Shown piece after piece: positions 1 to 9,051 of a DNA stretch of 64,000 nt; the stretch's first letter is position 1, and every line of letters begins with the position of its first letter. Source of the DNA: Bacillota bacterium (GTDB taxonomy: Bacteria > Bacillota > Clostridia > Christensenellales > UBA1242); the NCBI GenBank assembly GCA_009784375.1, contig WRBV01000002.1, positions 124,001-188,000 on the forward strand. Direction: 5' to 3'. Both the position numbers and the translations under genes were made by a program. The notes under the pieces are model-generated. The model worked only from the letters and a program-made list of their open reading frames with translations, had not been told where the DNA came from and searched no databases.

Positions 1-1
1 G

Positions 2-928
2 TTTAATAATGGCAGTTCAAATGTCGGACGTGGAAATGATAGACACAGAAGGCATTGGGGATTTTCAGTAAGGTTAACATACATTGACGAAAGTGGAAAA
101 AAGGTCAATGCAATATCACGAACAACATATACAGACAGGGCTATTGCTGATGACGTGGTGTCCATAAAGCAAATAAGGATAAGGTATCTTGGAAGACACG
201 TAGAAATATTGCCTGAGGCATTAAATGAATTTTATAAAAAACATCCACATAAAAGACCAAAGCGTTTTGGACTTGATGAATTAGAAGGAAGTCATCATAA
301 AAGTAGAAAGCAAATTGAAAGAGAAAGAGCGCGAAAAAAAGAACTATCAAAACTATCCAAGAAAGAGCGTGAAAAAGAACATATGAAAGAACATGGGGTT
401 GCAACTAGGTCAGTTTATTGGTTCGGAATTTTTGTTGCAATTACTGTTGTTGGGGCTCTTGGTTATTCCATATCGTTACTTGTTCGCGGATACGAGTTGT
501 TTGGTTTTCTTGCATTTGGCGGTACTTTTGTGTATGTAATATTAATAGGTTTGGTTTATTTAAGGTTAAAAACCCGACAAAGTTACAATGTAAAAAGAGA
601 TAAAATGGCACGAGAGTTTACTGGTGTTGTTGAGGAAATTACTCCCACAAGTAGTACTCTTCGCGGCATGATTTGGAGTGTTAGAATAGCGGTCGGTGAC
701 AAAAAACCTATTGCTATTTATCAAAATTCAGAGCTTGATAGATTTATAAGGATAAGTGAAACAGGGCGCATTAGCTTTGAGGAGGACATAGAGGGTATGG
801 TGGATATTGATGGTTTAATTGCAATAGGCAAAAAAGTGCGAGTTTTGTTCAATCCGCAGAAACCAAATATTTGTAAAATAGTAAGAGTCATTAAGGATGA
901 GGAAGAAATTTTTCCCGAATTAATTTAA
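2..928 (+). CDS. Membrane protein of unknown function, 5' truncated by window edge
   Basis: The frame is open from the first bases of the window, so the N-terminus lies upstream; a GTG at 155 is probably internal. The visible part starts with a stretch containing VRLTYIDESGKK that looks like half of a small beta domain. A very basic, coiled-coil-prone segment rich in K, R and E follows. Two hydrophobic segments (about 420-480 and 495-560 nt) are most likely a membrane hairpin, and a second beta-rich domain (VVEEITP to FNPQ) ends the protein. The layout is loosely like DUF3592-type membrane proteins, but I do not recognise a family with certainty. A strong terminator follows at once. Confidence 0.7.
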   Translation, partial: FNNGSSNVGRGNDRHRRHWGFSVRLTYIDESGKKVNAISRTTYTDRAIADDVVSIKQIRIRYLGRHVEILPEALNEFYKKHPHKRPKRFGLDELEGSHHKSRKQIERERARKKELSKLSKKEREKEHMKEHGVATRSVYWFGIFVAITVVGALGYSISLLVRGYELFGFLAFGGTFVYVILIGLVYLRLKTRQSYNVKRDKMAREFTGVVEEITPTSSTLRGMIWSVRIAVGDKKPIAIYQNSELDRFIRISETGRISFEEDIEGMVDIDGLIAIGKKVRVLFNPQKPNICKIVRVIKDEEEIFPELI

Positions 929-951
929 AAAGAGCACGATGCTCTTTTTTG
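929..951 (+). terminator. Rho-independent terminator
   Basis: A perfect stem AAAGAGC-ACGAT-GCTCTTTTTT lies directly after the stop codon of the upstream membrane protein gene. Confidence 0.85.
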
Positions 952-1039
952 AATAAAAATAACACTTAATTATTTACCGAGTCGTGTCAACTAATATCAT
1001 CATCCTGCCAAGATAGTAGGTCTATTTTGATTAAAGTCG

Positions 1040-1069
1040 TTGACTATTTCGGCGGTGATATTGTATAAT
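1040..1069 (+). promoter_or_regulatory. Sigma-A-type promoter
   Basis: TTGACT, an 18 nt spacer and TATAAT. It precedes the hairpin-rich stretch and tRNA-Arg, so it may drive the tRNA through a long leader. Confidence 0.45.
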
Positions 1070-1074
1070 AATAT

Positions 1075-1275
1075 GTTCGTGCACTCGTACTGTGTGCATA
1101 CACTATCCGACTTTGTCGTTTGACATTAAGGATAATTTATCCAGAATGTTCGCTTCACGAATAGGGTCATGCGAAAGTTTACTTTCGCGCGACGCTTGCT
1201 TTGCTTGTGCACCGTACTTCGTACTGTGTGCACTCGTTCGGTCATATTCGTGCAAGCACGTCTACGACTCTCACT
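1075..1275. repeat. Cluster of short hairpins with a modular repeat unit
   Basis: No gene is supported here. The stretch holds a run of small inverted repeats such as GCGAAAG-TTTA-CTTTCGC (1171-1188) and GTAC-TTC-GTAC. The unit GTTTGACATTAAGGAT (1118-1133), then a TGTTCGC-TTC-ACGAATA hairpin (1147-1163), then GGGTCAT (1164-1170) matches units near 18.4 kb and 63.7 kb. Short open frames across this region are by-products of the repeats. Confidence 0.6.
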
Positions 1276-1279
1276 TCGT

Positions 1280-1356
1280 GCACCCGTAGCTCAATTGGAT
1301 AGAGCGTTAGTCTACGGAACTAAAGGTTTGGGGTTCAAGTCCCTGCGGGTGCGCCA
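1280..1356 (+). tRNA. tRNA-Arg (anticodon ACG), CCA encoded
   Basis: A complete cloverleaf is visible. The acceptor arms are GCACCCG (1280-1286) and CGGGTGC (1346-1352), with discriminator G1353 and encoded CCA 1354-1356. The D arm contains AGCTCAATTGGATAGAGC. The anticodon stem TTAGT/ACTAA encloses the loop CTACGGA, which gives anticodon ACG. The T arm has GGTTCAAGTCC. It reads CGU, and the other CGN codons after A34 deamination. Confidence 0.96.
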
Positions 1357-1370
1357 AATGTATTAAGTAA

Positions 1371-1400
1371 AAAGCCGCATTTGAGTTTGCGGCTTTTTTC
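1371..1400 (+). terminator. Terminator of tRNA-Arg
   Basis: AAAGCCGCA and TGCGGCTTTTTT form a strong stem followed by a T run just after the tRNA. Confidence 0.85.
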
Positions 1401-1522
1401 TTGCAAGAAACACAAGATACAGGGTTTTGACGCCTATGCTATAAAGTAACCAATGATGTTGACATTGGAAATGAGTGGAGTGAACCAAAAGTTAAAAAAT
1501 ATTTACTGAACTCGATTGAATC

Positions 1523-1551
1523 TTGAATTTTGGTGTTGAGGATGATATAAT
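1523..1551 (+). promoter_or_regulatory. Promoter for leaderless PHP phosphoesterase gene
   Basis: TTGAAT, a 17 nt spacer and TATAAT. Only GAGGAT (6 nt) separates the -10 box from the ATG at 1558, so the transcript should begin at or within a base or two of the start codon. Confidence 0.75.
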
Positions 1552-1557
1552 GAGGAT

Positions 1558-2193
1558 ATGATTGATTTGCATATGCATACTTCGTTTTCTGATGGTAATT
1601 CGTCTTTGGAAGAAATGCTTGTTGCTGCTGAGCGAAAAAAGTTGCGGTATATAAGTATTACTGATCATTATTCGATTGGGGCATACGAAAAATTAAAAGA
1701 TTCAAATATTAGAAAACTTTTTAGTGGGATTATCATTCCAGGTGCAGAGTGGGGGTTTAACAATGGTGGCGATTTCTCGTCAGAGTTACTTGCATATGGA
1801 ATTGATGTTGACAGCATTGAACGTTTGTCTTGGGGTGAACCAGACCCATATCCATGTAATGCAAATCGCGATAGAAGACATTTACTTGGTCGTGGCACTT
1901 TAGAAGAAGTTTCAGGACGCATTCACAAAGTGGGTGGTCTTGTTTTTGTTGCACATCCATTTATTGTGCGGGATTGGTTTGATTATGCGTGTAAGAAAAA
2001 ATTGATTGATGGTGTTGAAGTGTTTTATGCCGACCAAACTAGGGAAGCAACGGATAAGTTGAAAGAATATTGTGTGAAGAATGGGTTGCTCATGAGTGGT
2101 GGTTGTGATGCTCATTCTATACATGGAATTGGAGAAAAGCCTGTATCAAAATTAGATATTGGAAATTGGATAGATAACGTAAGGACCGTATAG
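1558..2193 (+). CDS. PHP-domain metal-dependent phosphoesterase
   Basis: The 211-residue protein begins with the PHP signature DLHMHTSFSDG (HxH at residues 5-7), followed by ITDHYSI, GAEWGF, AHPF and GCDAHS. These are the spaced His/Asp ligands of a trinuclear metal site in a TIM-like barrel. The closest annotated relatives would be TrpH/YciV-type PHP phosphoesterases, which hydrolyse nucleotides or 5' RNA ends, but this one is shorter than their usual 280-290 residues. The substrate cannot be told from sequence. The start is fixed by the promoter only 6 nt upstream. It stands alone, 50 nt before the lipid kinase gene. Confidence 0.8.
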   Translation: MIDLHMHTSFSDGNSSLEEMLVAAERKKLRYISITDHYSIGAYEKLKDSNIRKLFSGIIIPGAEWGFNNGGDFSSELLAYGIDVDSIERLSWGEPDPYPCNANRDRRHLLGRGTLEEVSGRIHKVGGLVFVAHPFIVRDWFDYACKKKLIDGVEVFYADQTREATDKLKEYCVKNGLLMSGGCDAHSIHGIGEKPVSKLDIGNWIDNVRTV

Positions 2194-2207
2194 GTGTAAT
2201 TTTTTCC

Positions 2208-2237
2208 TTGTTATTTGTGCTTTTTGAGTGATAGAAT
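2208..2237 (+). promoter_or_regulatory. Promoter for leaderless lipid kinase gene
   Basis: TTGTTA, an 18 nt spacer and TAGAAT, with 6 nt between the -10 box and the ATG at 2244. Confidence 0.6.
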
Positions 2238-2243
2238 TATGTA

Positions 2244-3164
2244 ATGACTACAGATAAAATAATCGTAATATATAATCCAAATTCTGGTAAAGGTAGGGGA
2301 GAGAAATTTGCAAATCGTTTTGTTAGTGAATTCAAACAAAAAGGAATTGATCTTGCGGGTGTCTTTTGTTCAAATTCGCTTGGGTTTATTCAAGAATTTT
2401 GTGATGCGAACGCAGGGAACGTAAATAGTTATTCGCTTGCAATTATTATTGGTGGAGATGGAACACTTGGTCCTTGGATTGATGGCATGGTTAAAAATAA
2501 TATAGACATCCCAATTTTTGCTTTTGGACGGGGGACCGCAAATGATTTCCCAACGTATATGAAGACCAATAAATCGGTAAAACGTGCGGTTAAAATTATT
2601 TGTAATGCAAATATTCGATCTATAGATCTATTAAAGGTTAATAATTCGGATTACGCAATAAATGTGGCAGGTGGTGGTGCATTTACAAATGGTGTTACAA
2701 AATACTCGAAAAAAGGTAAGCGAATGTTTGGCAAGCTTGCCTATAAGTTACAAGGTGCTTGTGAGGCGTGCAAAATGAAGTCTCAACAAATGAAATTTGT
2801 TGTTGACGGCAAAGAAATTTATGAATCGGTTTTCTTTTTTCTTGTTTTGAATACTGCGAATGCTGGTTCAATTAAACGAATTGCTCCAAAGGCTTTGCCA
2901 TTTGACGGGATGCTTGATTTATTTGCTTTTAGAAAATGCGGGATTATTGGAAGGATGTTTGCAGGTATATCAATATTTCTTGGTAGAGCACACAAGAGTA
3001 AAAATCTTTTACATATCAAAGGTAAACATATAGAAGCCCATGTTGTGGGTGACGCAACCAAGAATTTTATTAAAACCGATGTTGATGGGAATGCCGCGGG
3101 TGAATATCCGCTTGATGTTTGCGTTGCACCAGAAAAACTGCGTGTTGTGGTTAATAAATATTGA
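2244..3164 (+). CDS. Diacylglycerol kinase-type lipid kinase (DagK/YegS family)
   Basis: The 306-residue protein starts with IVIYNPNSGKGRG and carries the ATP-binding signature GGDGT at residues 70-74, then FGRGTANDF. This order is diagnostic of the DagK/DgkB/YegS catalytic domain. The C-terminal beta domain has VDGNAAGEYPL, a variant of the family's D-G-E motif. It would phosphorylate diacylglycerol or a related lipid at the membrane face. The next gene is an LTA-synthase-type enzyme; LtaS releases diacylglycerol when it takes glycerol phosphate from phosphatidylglycerol, and DgkB recycles it in Bacillus. A role in that cycle is an inference from proximity. Confidence 0.88.
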   Translation: MTTDKIIVIYNPNSGKGRGEKFANRFVSEFKQKGIDLAGVFCSNSLGFIQEFCDANAGNVNSYSLAIIIGGDGTLGPWIDGMVKNNIDIPIFAFGRGTANDFPTYMKTNKSVKRAVKIICNANIRSIDLLKVNNSDYAINVAGGGAFTNGVTKYSKKGKRMFGKLAYKLQGACEACKMKSQQMKFVVDGKEIYESVFFFLVLNTANAGSIKRIAPKALPFDGMLDLFAFRKCGIIGRMFAGISIFLGRAHKSKNLLHIKGKHIEAHVVGDATKNFIKTDVDGNAAGEYPLDVCVAPEKLRVVVNKY

Positions 3165-3190
3165 CAATTGTATGTGGAATACAATAAAAT
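3161..3190 (+). promoter_or_regulatory. Promoter for leaderless LTA-synthase-like gene
   Basis: TTGACA begins inside the stop codon of the kinase gene. An 18 nt spacer leads to TAAAAT, and 6 nt later comes the ATG at 3197. Confidence 0.75.
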
Positions 3191-3196
3191 ATAACT

Positions 3197-5482
3197 ATGA
3201 AAGAGGGAGTAGACAACGGAATACAGGCAACCACAAAGTGGTCGCGTTTTCGTTCTGCTCTTTTAATTCCGTGTTTGTATGTATTAATATCTTTGGTGCT
3301 GGATGTAATTTTAATTGTTAGTCTGGGGTGGAATATTCCATCTGGATATTTGTTTTCATTTGCACTTATTTTAATTTTTGCAGCGGTAATAAGTTGTATA
3401 CCTAATCGTGTGGCACAGACGGTAATATTTTGTTTCATACTTGGTGTAAAGGCACTTTTTGTTATTTTTAACATCGTAGCACATTCGAACCTTGGAGAAA
3501 TTTTTATATTAGAAAACTTTCGTGCGTTGCGTGAGATATTCGCAGGAGCTGAAAGTTCACACGGTGCACCATGGTTACAAATTGTCTTGGTAAGTCTTAG
3601 TGTTATAGTGTTCCTTGCTATTGCCATCTATGTATGTGTATCTTTCAGACGAAAGCGTGCAGGATATAAATTACGCGGAATTGTTGCTTCGGCTCTTGTA
3701 GTTTTTATGTCATTCGGAGCACTTACCTTGAATTATGTCGGGCTTGCACCCCTTGCACACACATTCACAGATAATCTATTAAATTCAAGGTTTGTTTTTA
3801 ATGAATTCAATAACAGACACTTTTTCCTTAAGACATTTGGACCGACGATGTTTTATACAATGAATACGCTTGACCTTGTTAATATGAGACCACGAATAAC
3901 AGATGCAGCAGACAGTATTGAATATGATTTTGAATGGAACACACCTAACGAAGATTATGTGGAATTCTTGGATGAAGACTATAACCTTATAATGTTAATG
4001 TTGGAAACGGTAGAATTTGATGCGGTTAATCCATTCCTAACACCAAATCTTTGGAGAATCAAGACAATGTCGACTTGGGTGGATGGATATTTCGGACACG
4101 AGAGAACATGTATGACCGAGTACGTGTCATTAACGGGTTCGCACGTCCAAGGTCGAGAAATGTGGAGCAGTTTTGCAAGGGTAGAAGTACCACAATCTAT
4201 GCCAAACATTTTCCGCAGAATGGGACATGAACAAATAGGTGCATTTCATAATTTTAACAAGGAATTTTATAACAGAGTAGATTTCTTTACGCCAAATAGA
4301 CTCGGTTTTGATTTTATACGTGATCTTGAGTGTTATGGTGTACCAATTCACAGCAGCTTTAATCAAAATTCAGATCGTTTGATTTTTGAAACCATGTTGG
4401 ATGATATAGCACCAGATGACAGAACATTCTTTAGCTATGTTCTAAACGTAGCACCGCACAGTCCGCATTTTGATTCAAGTTGGTTAATACCAAAGCGAGA
4501 ATTTCATCCGAATGGTCCACTTGTGCGTGAATATGACGCAAATGGGATTTCAAGGCAAGTATTCGAAGTTCGCACATGGAATGGGCGAGTAATTCAAAAC
4601 TTTGCCGAGGTTCTTGAAAAAGTCTATGAAATGGAATATTATCTAAGGTATTTCTTTCCAAAGCTTGAAACTGGAACAGATTTAGAACGTCGTGCGATTT
4701 TTGCATATATTGTTTCATTAAAAGATTTTGATATTGGGATTGGTAAATTGCTTCACAGATTAGAAACCACGCTTGACAAAAGACATGAATGCGGTACGGT
4801 ATATTTAATAGATACAACGGCACTTGTTTTATATTCGGATCATTTTAACTATGGTGCCTATGGCGAAATCCACCGAAGCATTTTGCGTGGTGGTCCACGA
4901 AGTCGTGGGGGCGGGCTTTTGTCTAATAACTTTGTTAACCAGACGCTTGGTGAAAAACTTGTATTTATGGTTTATAACCCGCGAGATATGGTAACGCGTG
5001 CACAAGCAATGAATGCACCGACACGATATGAATTGCTGGATTATTTTCTTGCGAGCCCCGACCTTGATGAGCATATTAACAGATGGATTCCACCAGTAGG
5101 CAACAGGATAGAAAGGTTCATGACCAATAGTGATATTTTCAAAACAGTAGCACATCTGTTCAATATAGAAACAAATAGCGAGTTCACATTAGGTGTGAGC
5201 GTTCTTAACCCTAATACGCATTCGGTTGGGATAGGTTTCATGACGGGGATGTTCTTTGGTCTTGATATAGAAACAGGGCTTCCTTTTGTTACACGCGACC
5301 TTATTAACTTTCATGGTGGATCATTACCAGGTTCTGTTTCAGGAACAAGACCAGGAGACAAAACAATTGAAATATTTACCCAAAGAATCAATTCGTCTAT
5401 GGCAACTATGTTTGCCCTGAGAAGGCATTACGAGACAAATACTCTTCGACTTCGTCCAGAAGCATTTTATGTAATGGGTTAA
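3197..5482 (+). CDS. LTA synthase-like membrane sulfatase (alkaline phosphatase superfamily)
   Basis: The 761-residue protein has about five N-terminal membrane segments (to about residue 190) and a large extracellular domain, the architecture of lipoteichoic acid synthase. The domain opens with YNLIMLMLETVEF, a variant of the family's metal-binding strand. RTCMTEY at about residues 303-309 supplies the nucleophilic threonine region, followed by FFSYVLNVAPHSPHF and LYSDHFNYG (Asp-His metal ligands near 546). It probably polymerises or transfers glycerol phosphate, or another phosphodiester-linked group, at the cell surface. The length is above the usual 600-650 residues because of insertions in the catalytic domain. 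The exact substrate is uncertain. Confidence 0.8.
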   Translation: MKEGVDNGIQATTKWSRFRSALLIPCLYVLISLVLDVILIVSLGWNIPSGYLFSFALILIFAAVISCIPNRVAQTVIFCFILGVKALFVIFNIVAHSNLGEIFILENFRALREIFAGAESSHGAPWLQIVLVSLSVIVFLAIAIYVCVSFRRKRAGYKLRGIVASALVVFMSFGALTLNYVGLAPLAHTFTDNLLNSRFVFNEFNNRHFFLKTFGPTMFYTMNTLDLVNMRPRITDAADSIEYDFEWNTPNEDYVEFLDEDYNLIMLMLETVEFDAVNPFLTPNLWRIKTMSTWVDGYFGHERTCMTEYVSLTGSHVQGREMWSSFARVEVPQSMPNIFRRMGHEQIGAFHNFNKEFYNRVDFFTPNRLGFDFIRDLECYGVPIHSSFNQNSDRLIFETMLDDIAPDDRTFFSYVLNVAPHSPHFDSSWLIPKREFHPNGPLVREYDANGISRQVFEVRTWNGRVIQNFAEVLEKVYEMEYYLRYFFPKLETGTDLERRAIFAYIVSLKDFDIGIGKLLHRLETTLDKRHECGTVYLIDTTALVLYSDHFNYGAYGEIHRSILRGGPRSRGGGLLSNNFVNQTLGEKLVFMVYNPRDMVTRAQAMNAPTRYELLDYFLASPDLDEHINRWIPPVGNRIERFMTNSDIFKTVAHLFNIETNSEFTLGVSVLNPNTHSVGIGFMTGMFFGLDIETGLPFVTRDLINFHGGSLPGSVSGTRPGDKTIEIFTQRINSSMATMFALRRHYETNTLRLRPEAFYVMG

Positions 5483-5508
5483 ATTATTACTATGCTTTTA
5501 AAAATAGT

Positions 5509-5537
5509 TTGACAAAGAAATTAATGTGAATTATAAA
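5509..5537 (+). promoter_or_regulatory. Sigma-A-type promoter for surface protein
   Basis: TTGACA, a 17 nt spacer and TATAAA. Unlike its neighbours, this gene then has a leader of roughly 28 nt containing AAAAGG before the ATG. Confidence 0.75.
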
Positions 5538-5572
5538 TGTGTTATTATCTTATAAAAGAAAAGGTATAACAA

Positions 5573-7657
5573 ATGAAAAAATCTTTATTAAATAATTGTC
5601 GATGGTTTTTTGTTGCTGTGATTGTTATGTTTGCTGTTACTGGATATGCGCTTTCGGTGAGTATGATTTTTGGAAATCATATTGATGCGTCGTCAAGTAA
5701 TGAACAAATTGAAACACCGACCAATGTGCGTTTGCATGGGACTCGGGTTGTATGGGATGCGGTCGATGGTGCAATCGATTATCGTATTTATGTCACAAAC
5801 ATTCCTGGATATTGGTTTAATAGGTCAGATACTTTTATTGAAGTAGTTGATGAGATTATATTTACTCTTGTGGTGGCTATTGATTGGGGGATTCGTGATT
5901 TTGATATACGTATCCGTGCGGTTGGTAGTGGTGGTGAACTTTCTGACTGGAGTGATATGGTTTCATTCAATTATCAATTCACATATGCAAGAATACAACT
6001 TGAACAGCCAGTTCTTCGTATTGACGAGGATAACTTTCTTCGATGGAATACAGTTAGTCTTGCCGAGGGCTATAACGTGATTTTTAATTCCCAGACTTTT
6101 CCGCTTGGATCAAATGTTACCGAATTTGATTTAAGCCAATTTCATCCAGTTGACTATGGTGTTGGGTCGCACAACATCGAGGTTGTGGCATGGTCAAGTG
6201 ATACTTATACCGACAGTTCATCGGCTTTGACGTCATTTCAAATAGAGGCAAGACAGCTTGGAGATGTGACAGGACTTGCATTGAATGGGTATATATTAAG
6301 CTGGGACGCACCGATAACGGGTGATGTTTCTGGGTTTGGGATTTATGAAAACAATAACAGAGTTGATGATATAACACAAACTTCTATCGATATAAGGAGT
6401 TTAAACCTTGGCACAGGACAATTTAATATTGGTATACGTGCTTTGCCAGGTCCTGGATATACCAAGTCTGGGGTTGTGGATGTTGTTGTGACATTTCTTG
6501 CTGCTCCAACTGGGCTTGCTTTGAATAATGGAATGTTGACGTGGAATAGTGTACAGTTTAATGATGCTGGGACTTATCAAATTATTGTGAATGGTAATCC
6601 TGTTGGATCGGTGATTACTGGGACAAGTTTTGATTTAAATGACCTTGATTTATCGGCGGGAAGTCATCTTGTCCGTGTTATTGCGGTGGGTGGCGACAAT
6701 TACACATTTAATTCGGGCTGGAGTGCGGTTGAAACATTTATTGTGATGGGTAATCTTGCAGCGCCAGAAATTGAACTTGAAGGCAATAGAATAACATGGG
6801 GTAGAGTTGCGAATGCGACCGAGTATCGCGTAATTATTGGTGGCAAGTGGTTTAGTGTGGCTGGGTTGTATGTTGATCTTTCTGTGATTATTGATTATTT
6901 TGAATTGGGTGTTGGTATGTTTGAAATTACCGTAATTGCGGTTGGTAATCCAATTACTCATTATAATTCAGAAACAAGTAATATAGTTTCATTTGCACGT
7001 TCAAGATTGTTTGCACCGAATGGTATAGCGATTGAAGATAATATATTAAGTTGGAATGGTGTGACAGGCTCAAGCGGTTACAGAGTTTATATCAACGATA
7101 AATTTCATGAATTTGTTATTGGCACTTCGCTTGATTTGAGTAATCTTCCAATTGGTAATCATACAATTTCAATTCTTGCCGTTGCAAAAGATGTTGTGTT
7201 TAATTTAAACTCGGAGCATAGTGGTACGGGTAGCCATACAGTTACACCACCGCCGATTGCGACACCAGATAATCTTGAGGTTGAGGGCAATGAATTGACA
7301 TGGGTAAGTGTAGAGGGTGTGAGTGGATTCAGAATTTACATCAACGATGAGTTTCACGAGTTCGTAACGTCAACCTATTTTGATTTGTCTGGACTTGAAA
7401 TTGGCGAGTATAGAATTAGAATTGTTGCCGTTGCGTCAAATATTGAGACACATGTGAACTCGTTACCAAGTATAGAAATTACGCACGTTGTGACCGAAGT
7501 ATATACACCAAATGGACCGAAAGAAAAAGACGAGGATGAAGATGGGTTAGATTGGTGGGTATATGCGGCGATTACTGGGGGTGGGGTTGCATTATTTGGA
7601 CTTGGCACATTTGGATTGGTAATGAAGAACAGAAGGAAGAGTGCGGTTGAACAATAA
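5573..7657 (+). CDS. Surface protein with seven fibronectin type III-like repeats
   Basis: The 694-residue protein has a signal peptide or anchor (WFFVAVIVMFAVTGYALS). About seven repeats of 80-95 residues follow, each with the pattern 'P-x-N-L-x-L-x-G-N-x-L-x-W-x-x-V-x-x-A-x-x-Y-x-I-Y-I-N-x' and a later 'S-F-D-L-S-x-L-x-x-G-x-H-x-I-x-V-x-A-V'. This is a fibronectin III-like beta sandwich. The last two repeats share an almost identical RVYINDKFHEFV/RIYINDEFHEFV segment, suggesting recent duplication. An acidic linker (KEKDEDEDG), a membrane helix near residues 660-685 and a short basic tail end it. There is no LPXTG motif, so anchoring is by the helix. It is likely a cell-surface adhesin or scaffold. 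Confidence 0.75.
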   Translation: MKKSLLNNCRWFFVAVIVMFAVTGYALSVSMIFGNHIDASSSNEQIETPTNVRLHGTRVVWDAVDGAIDYRIYVTNIPGYWFNRSDTFIEVVDEIIFTLVVAIDWGIRDFDIRIRAVGSGGELSDWSDMVSFNYQFTYARIQLEQPVLRIDEDNFLRWNTVSLAEGYNVIFNSQTFPLGSNVTEFDLSQFHPVDYGVGSHNIEVVAWSSDTYTDSSSALTSFQIEARQLGDVTGLALNGYILSWDAPITGDVSGFGIYENNNRVDDITQTSIDIRSLNLGTGQFNIGIRALPGPGYTKSGVVDVVVTFLAAPTGLALNNGMLTWNSVQFNDAGTYQIIVNGNPVGSVITGTSFDLNDLDLSAGSHLVRVIAVGGDNYTFNSGWSAVETFIVMGNLAAPEIELEGNRITWGRVANATEYRVIIGGKWFSVAGLYVDLSVIIDYFELGVGMFEITVIAVGNPITHYNSETSNIVSFARSRLFAPNGIAIEDNILSWNGVTGSSGYRVYINDKFHEFVIGTSLDLSNLPIGNHTISILAVAKDVVFNLNSEHSGTGSHTVTPPPIATPDNLEVEGNELTWVSVEGVSGFRIYINDEFHEFVTSTYFDLSGLEIGEYRIRIVAVASNIETHVNSLPSIEITHVVTEVYTPNGPKEKDEDEDGLDWWVYAAITGGGVALFGLGTFGLVMKNRRKSAVEQ

Positions 7658-7661
7658 AACT

Positions 7662-7689
7662 AAAAAAGGAAGATTACTCTTCCTTTTTT
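7662..7689. terminator. Bidirectional terminator
   Basis: AAAAAAGGAAGA-TTAC-TCTTCCTTTTTT sits between the convergent surface protein and ssb genes and can serve both. Confidence 0.85.
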
Positions 7690-7701
7690 GTATGTTTGTG
7701 A

Positions 7702-8430
7702 TTAATTTATTCCAAGGCTTTCCATCATTTCTTCGTTATCAAAGGTAAATGCGGTGTCATTTTCGACGAATTGGGATTCGATTTGTTCCTTTGATATTTT
7801 ACCTACGCTTACTTCGTATGCGACTCGGGTTTCGACTTGACCGTTGTCAAAGCGTTTTTGGTATTCGCGGCTTTGGATACGTCCGTTAAGAAATACTTTT
7901 TCACCGACCGATAATTCATCGGCAAGGCGAGCATTGCGACCCCATGCGATAGAGGGTATATAGTCACTTTTACCGAATGTACGATTTACTGCGACAAGAA
8001 CGTCTGCGATTTCTCGGTTAAATGGTGTGGTTCGATATATTGGGGCTTTGCAGACGTATCCACAAAGTTCGATTATATTTGGGTTGTCGGGGATAAAGTC
8101 TTCGTCTACCTCGCGGACAAAGATTGTGAGCATAAGCTTGCTTTTGCCATCGACAAGTTTGTTATAACTTCGGAATTGACCTTTTACTGTTAATGTTTTA
8201 CCAGCAATTACAGTTCTGTCCTTTATAAACTTTTCTGGCACAGTAATTGGTAGTACGTCTTGAATACTTGAAAGCCTGTTGACAGAAAGTCCAAGTTCGT
8301 AGTGACCTTCACCAAATACAGCGTGGCTGTAGATTGGTTCTCCTACTACCACTCCGTGTAACATGACACGGTTATTATTCGTTAGTGTAGCGATTTCCCC
8401 AGATTTGCTGGGCTGTGATACGTTCTCCAT
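7702..8430 (-). CDS. ssb: Single-stranded DNA-binding protein with two OB folds
   Basis: The 242-residue product contains two tandem SSB-like OB domains. The first runs from RVMLHGVVVGEP to LMLTIFVREV and the second from IIELCGYVCKAP to VAYEVSVGKI, the latter with the SSB-type ADVLVAVNR and IAWGRNARLADE segments. Standard bacterial SSB has one OB fold per chain, so this is a double-domain variant. I chose the ATG at 8430 (MENVSQPS) because an AAAGGAG ribosome binding site lies 7 nt upstream; the in-frame ATG 39 nt earlier has none. There is no obvious acidic DDDIPF-type tail; it ends EEMMESLGIN. A role in replication or repair is likely, though a lineage-specific paralogue is possible. Confidence 0.72.
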   Translation of the reverse strand: MENVSQPSKSGEIATLTNNNRVMLHGVVVGEPIYSHAVFGEGHYELGLSVNRLSSIQDVLPITVPEKFIKDRTVIAGKTLTVKGQFRSYNKLVDGKSKLMLTIFVREVDEDFIPDNPNIIELCGYVCKAPIYRTTPFNREIADVLVAVNRTFGKSDYIPSIAWGRNARLADELSVGEKVFLNGRIQSREYQKRFDNGQVETRVAYEVSVGKISKEQIESQFVENDTAFTFDNEEMMESLGIN

Positions 8431-8549
8431 TTGCTTGCTCCTTTTGATTTTTGCTTTGTACTTGTCCATAGTGAAACAACTCTAGATTAATAGGTAATAA
8501 AATATACGTGTAGTGAAAAATTCGGGGTTTGCTGACTTATATTGTCGAA

Positions 8550-8588
8550 AAATCTCAAAAGACAAAGAAACTTTGCTTTTTGAGATTT
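8550..8588. repeat. Long perfect hairpin in divergent intergenic space
   Basis: AAATCTCAAAA (8550-8560) and TTTTGAGATTT (8578-8588) are perfect inverted arms with a further CAAAG/CTTTG pairing inside. There is no T run on either side, so it is not a classic terminator. It lies between the ssb start and the next gene. Confidence 0.6.
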
Positions 8589-8648
8589 CATAGTTCGCAA
8601 AGCTTGGAGCATAAACACCAGCCAGGGCATTTTTTCATATAATTGCAT

Positions 8649-8954
8649 ATGGATACAAAACTGTGTAAAAGCTGTACTACAGAGATTTTCAAGACTCATG
8701 AATCAAGTGGTCGCCAGTATGTAAGGCGCTTTAAACAAGAGGCAAGGCAAACTAATACAAGAAGAGAGGGGATTGTTTCGCCTGAACCTTTGGATGAGAA
8801 AGAGGTTGTTAAGGAAAAGACCATGCCTAGGGCGGCTGTGCAAAAAGAAAAGGTGAAAATCAAATTTGGTGGTGTTGTTGTGTATGTAACCAATTCAAAA
8901 AAGTTAAAAGTCAAAGAAGATGGGGATTTTTTAGAGTTGCGGATGCAGAAGTGA
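8649..8954 (+). CDS. Small basic protein of unknown function
   Basis: This is a 101-residue protein that I do not recognise. It starts MDTKLCKSCTTEIF with a CxxC pair, continues with a charged, probably disordered middle, and ends with a compact stretch (VKIKFGGVVVYVTNSKKL) that could form a small beta domain. The ATG at 8649 is preferred over a TTG two codons earlier because TATAAT lies 5 nt upstream, the spacing seen at other leaderless genes here. A clear -35 box is missing. It stands between ssb (divergent) and the site-2 protease gene. Confidence 0.55.
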   Translation: MDTKLCKSCTTEIFKTHESSGRQYVRRFKQEARQTNTRREGIVSPEPLDEKEVVKEKTMPRAAVQKEKVKIKFGGVVVYVTNSKKLKVKEDGDFLELRMQK

Positions 8955-9051
8955 CTCTGTTTCTTTTTTGCTCTATAAGAATCGTCTGTGCTTTGTTTAA
9001 TTAGGTATGAAATTGGTTTTTATTTATCGCATTTTGATACTATAATAGGTT

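Noticed and set aside
1092..1366. Two overlapping short frames across the hairpin cluster and tRNA
   Set aside because: One runs through the tRNA and both are made of palindromic repeat sequence, so neither is a gene.
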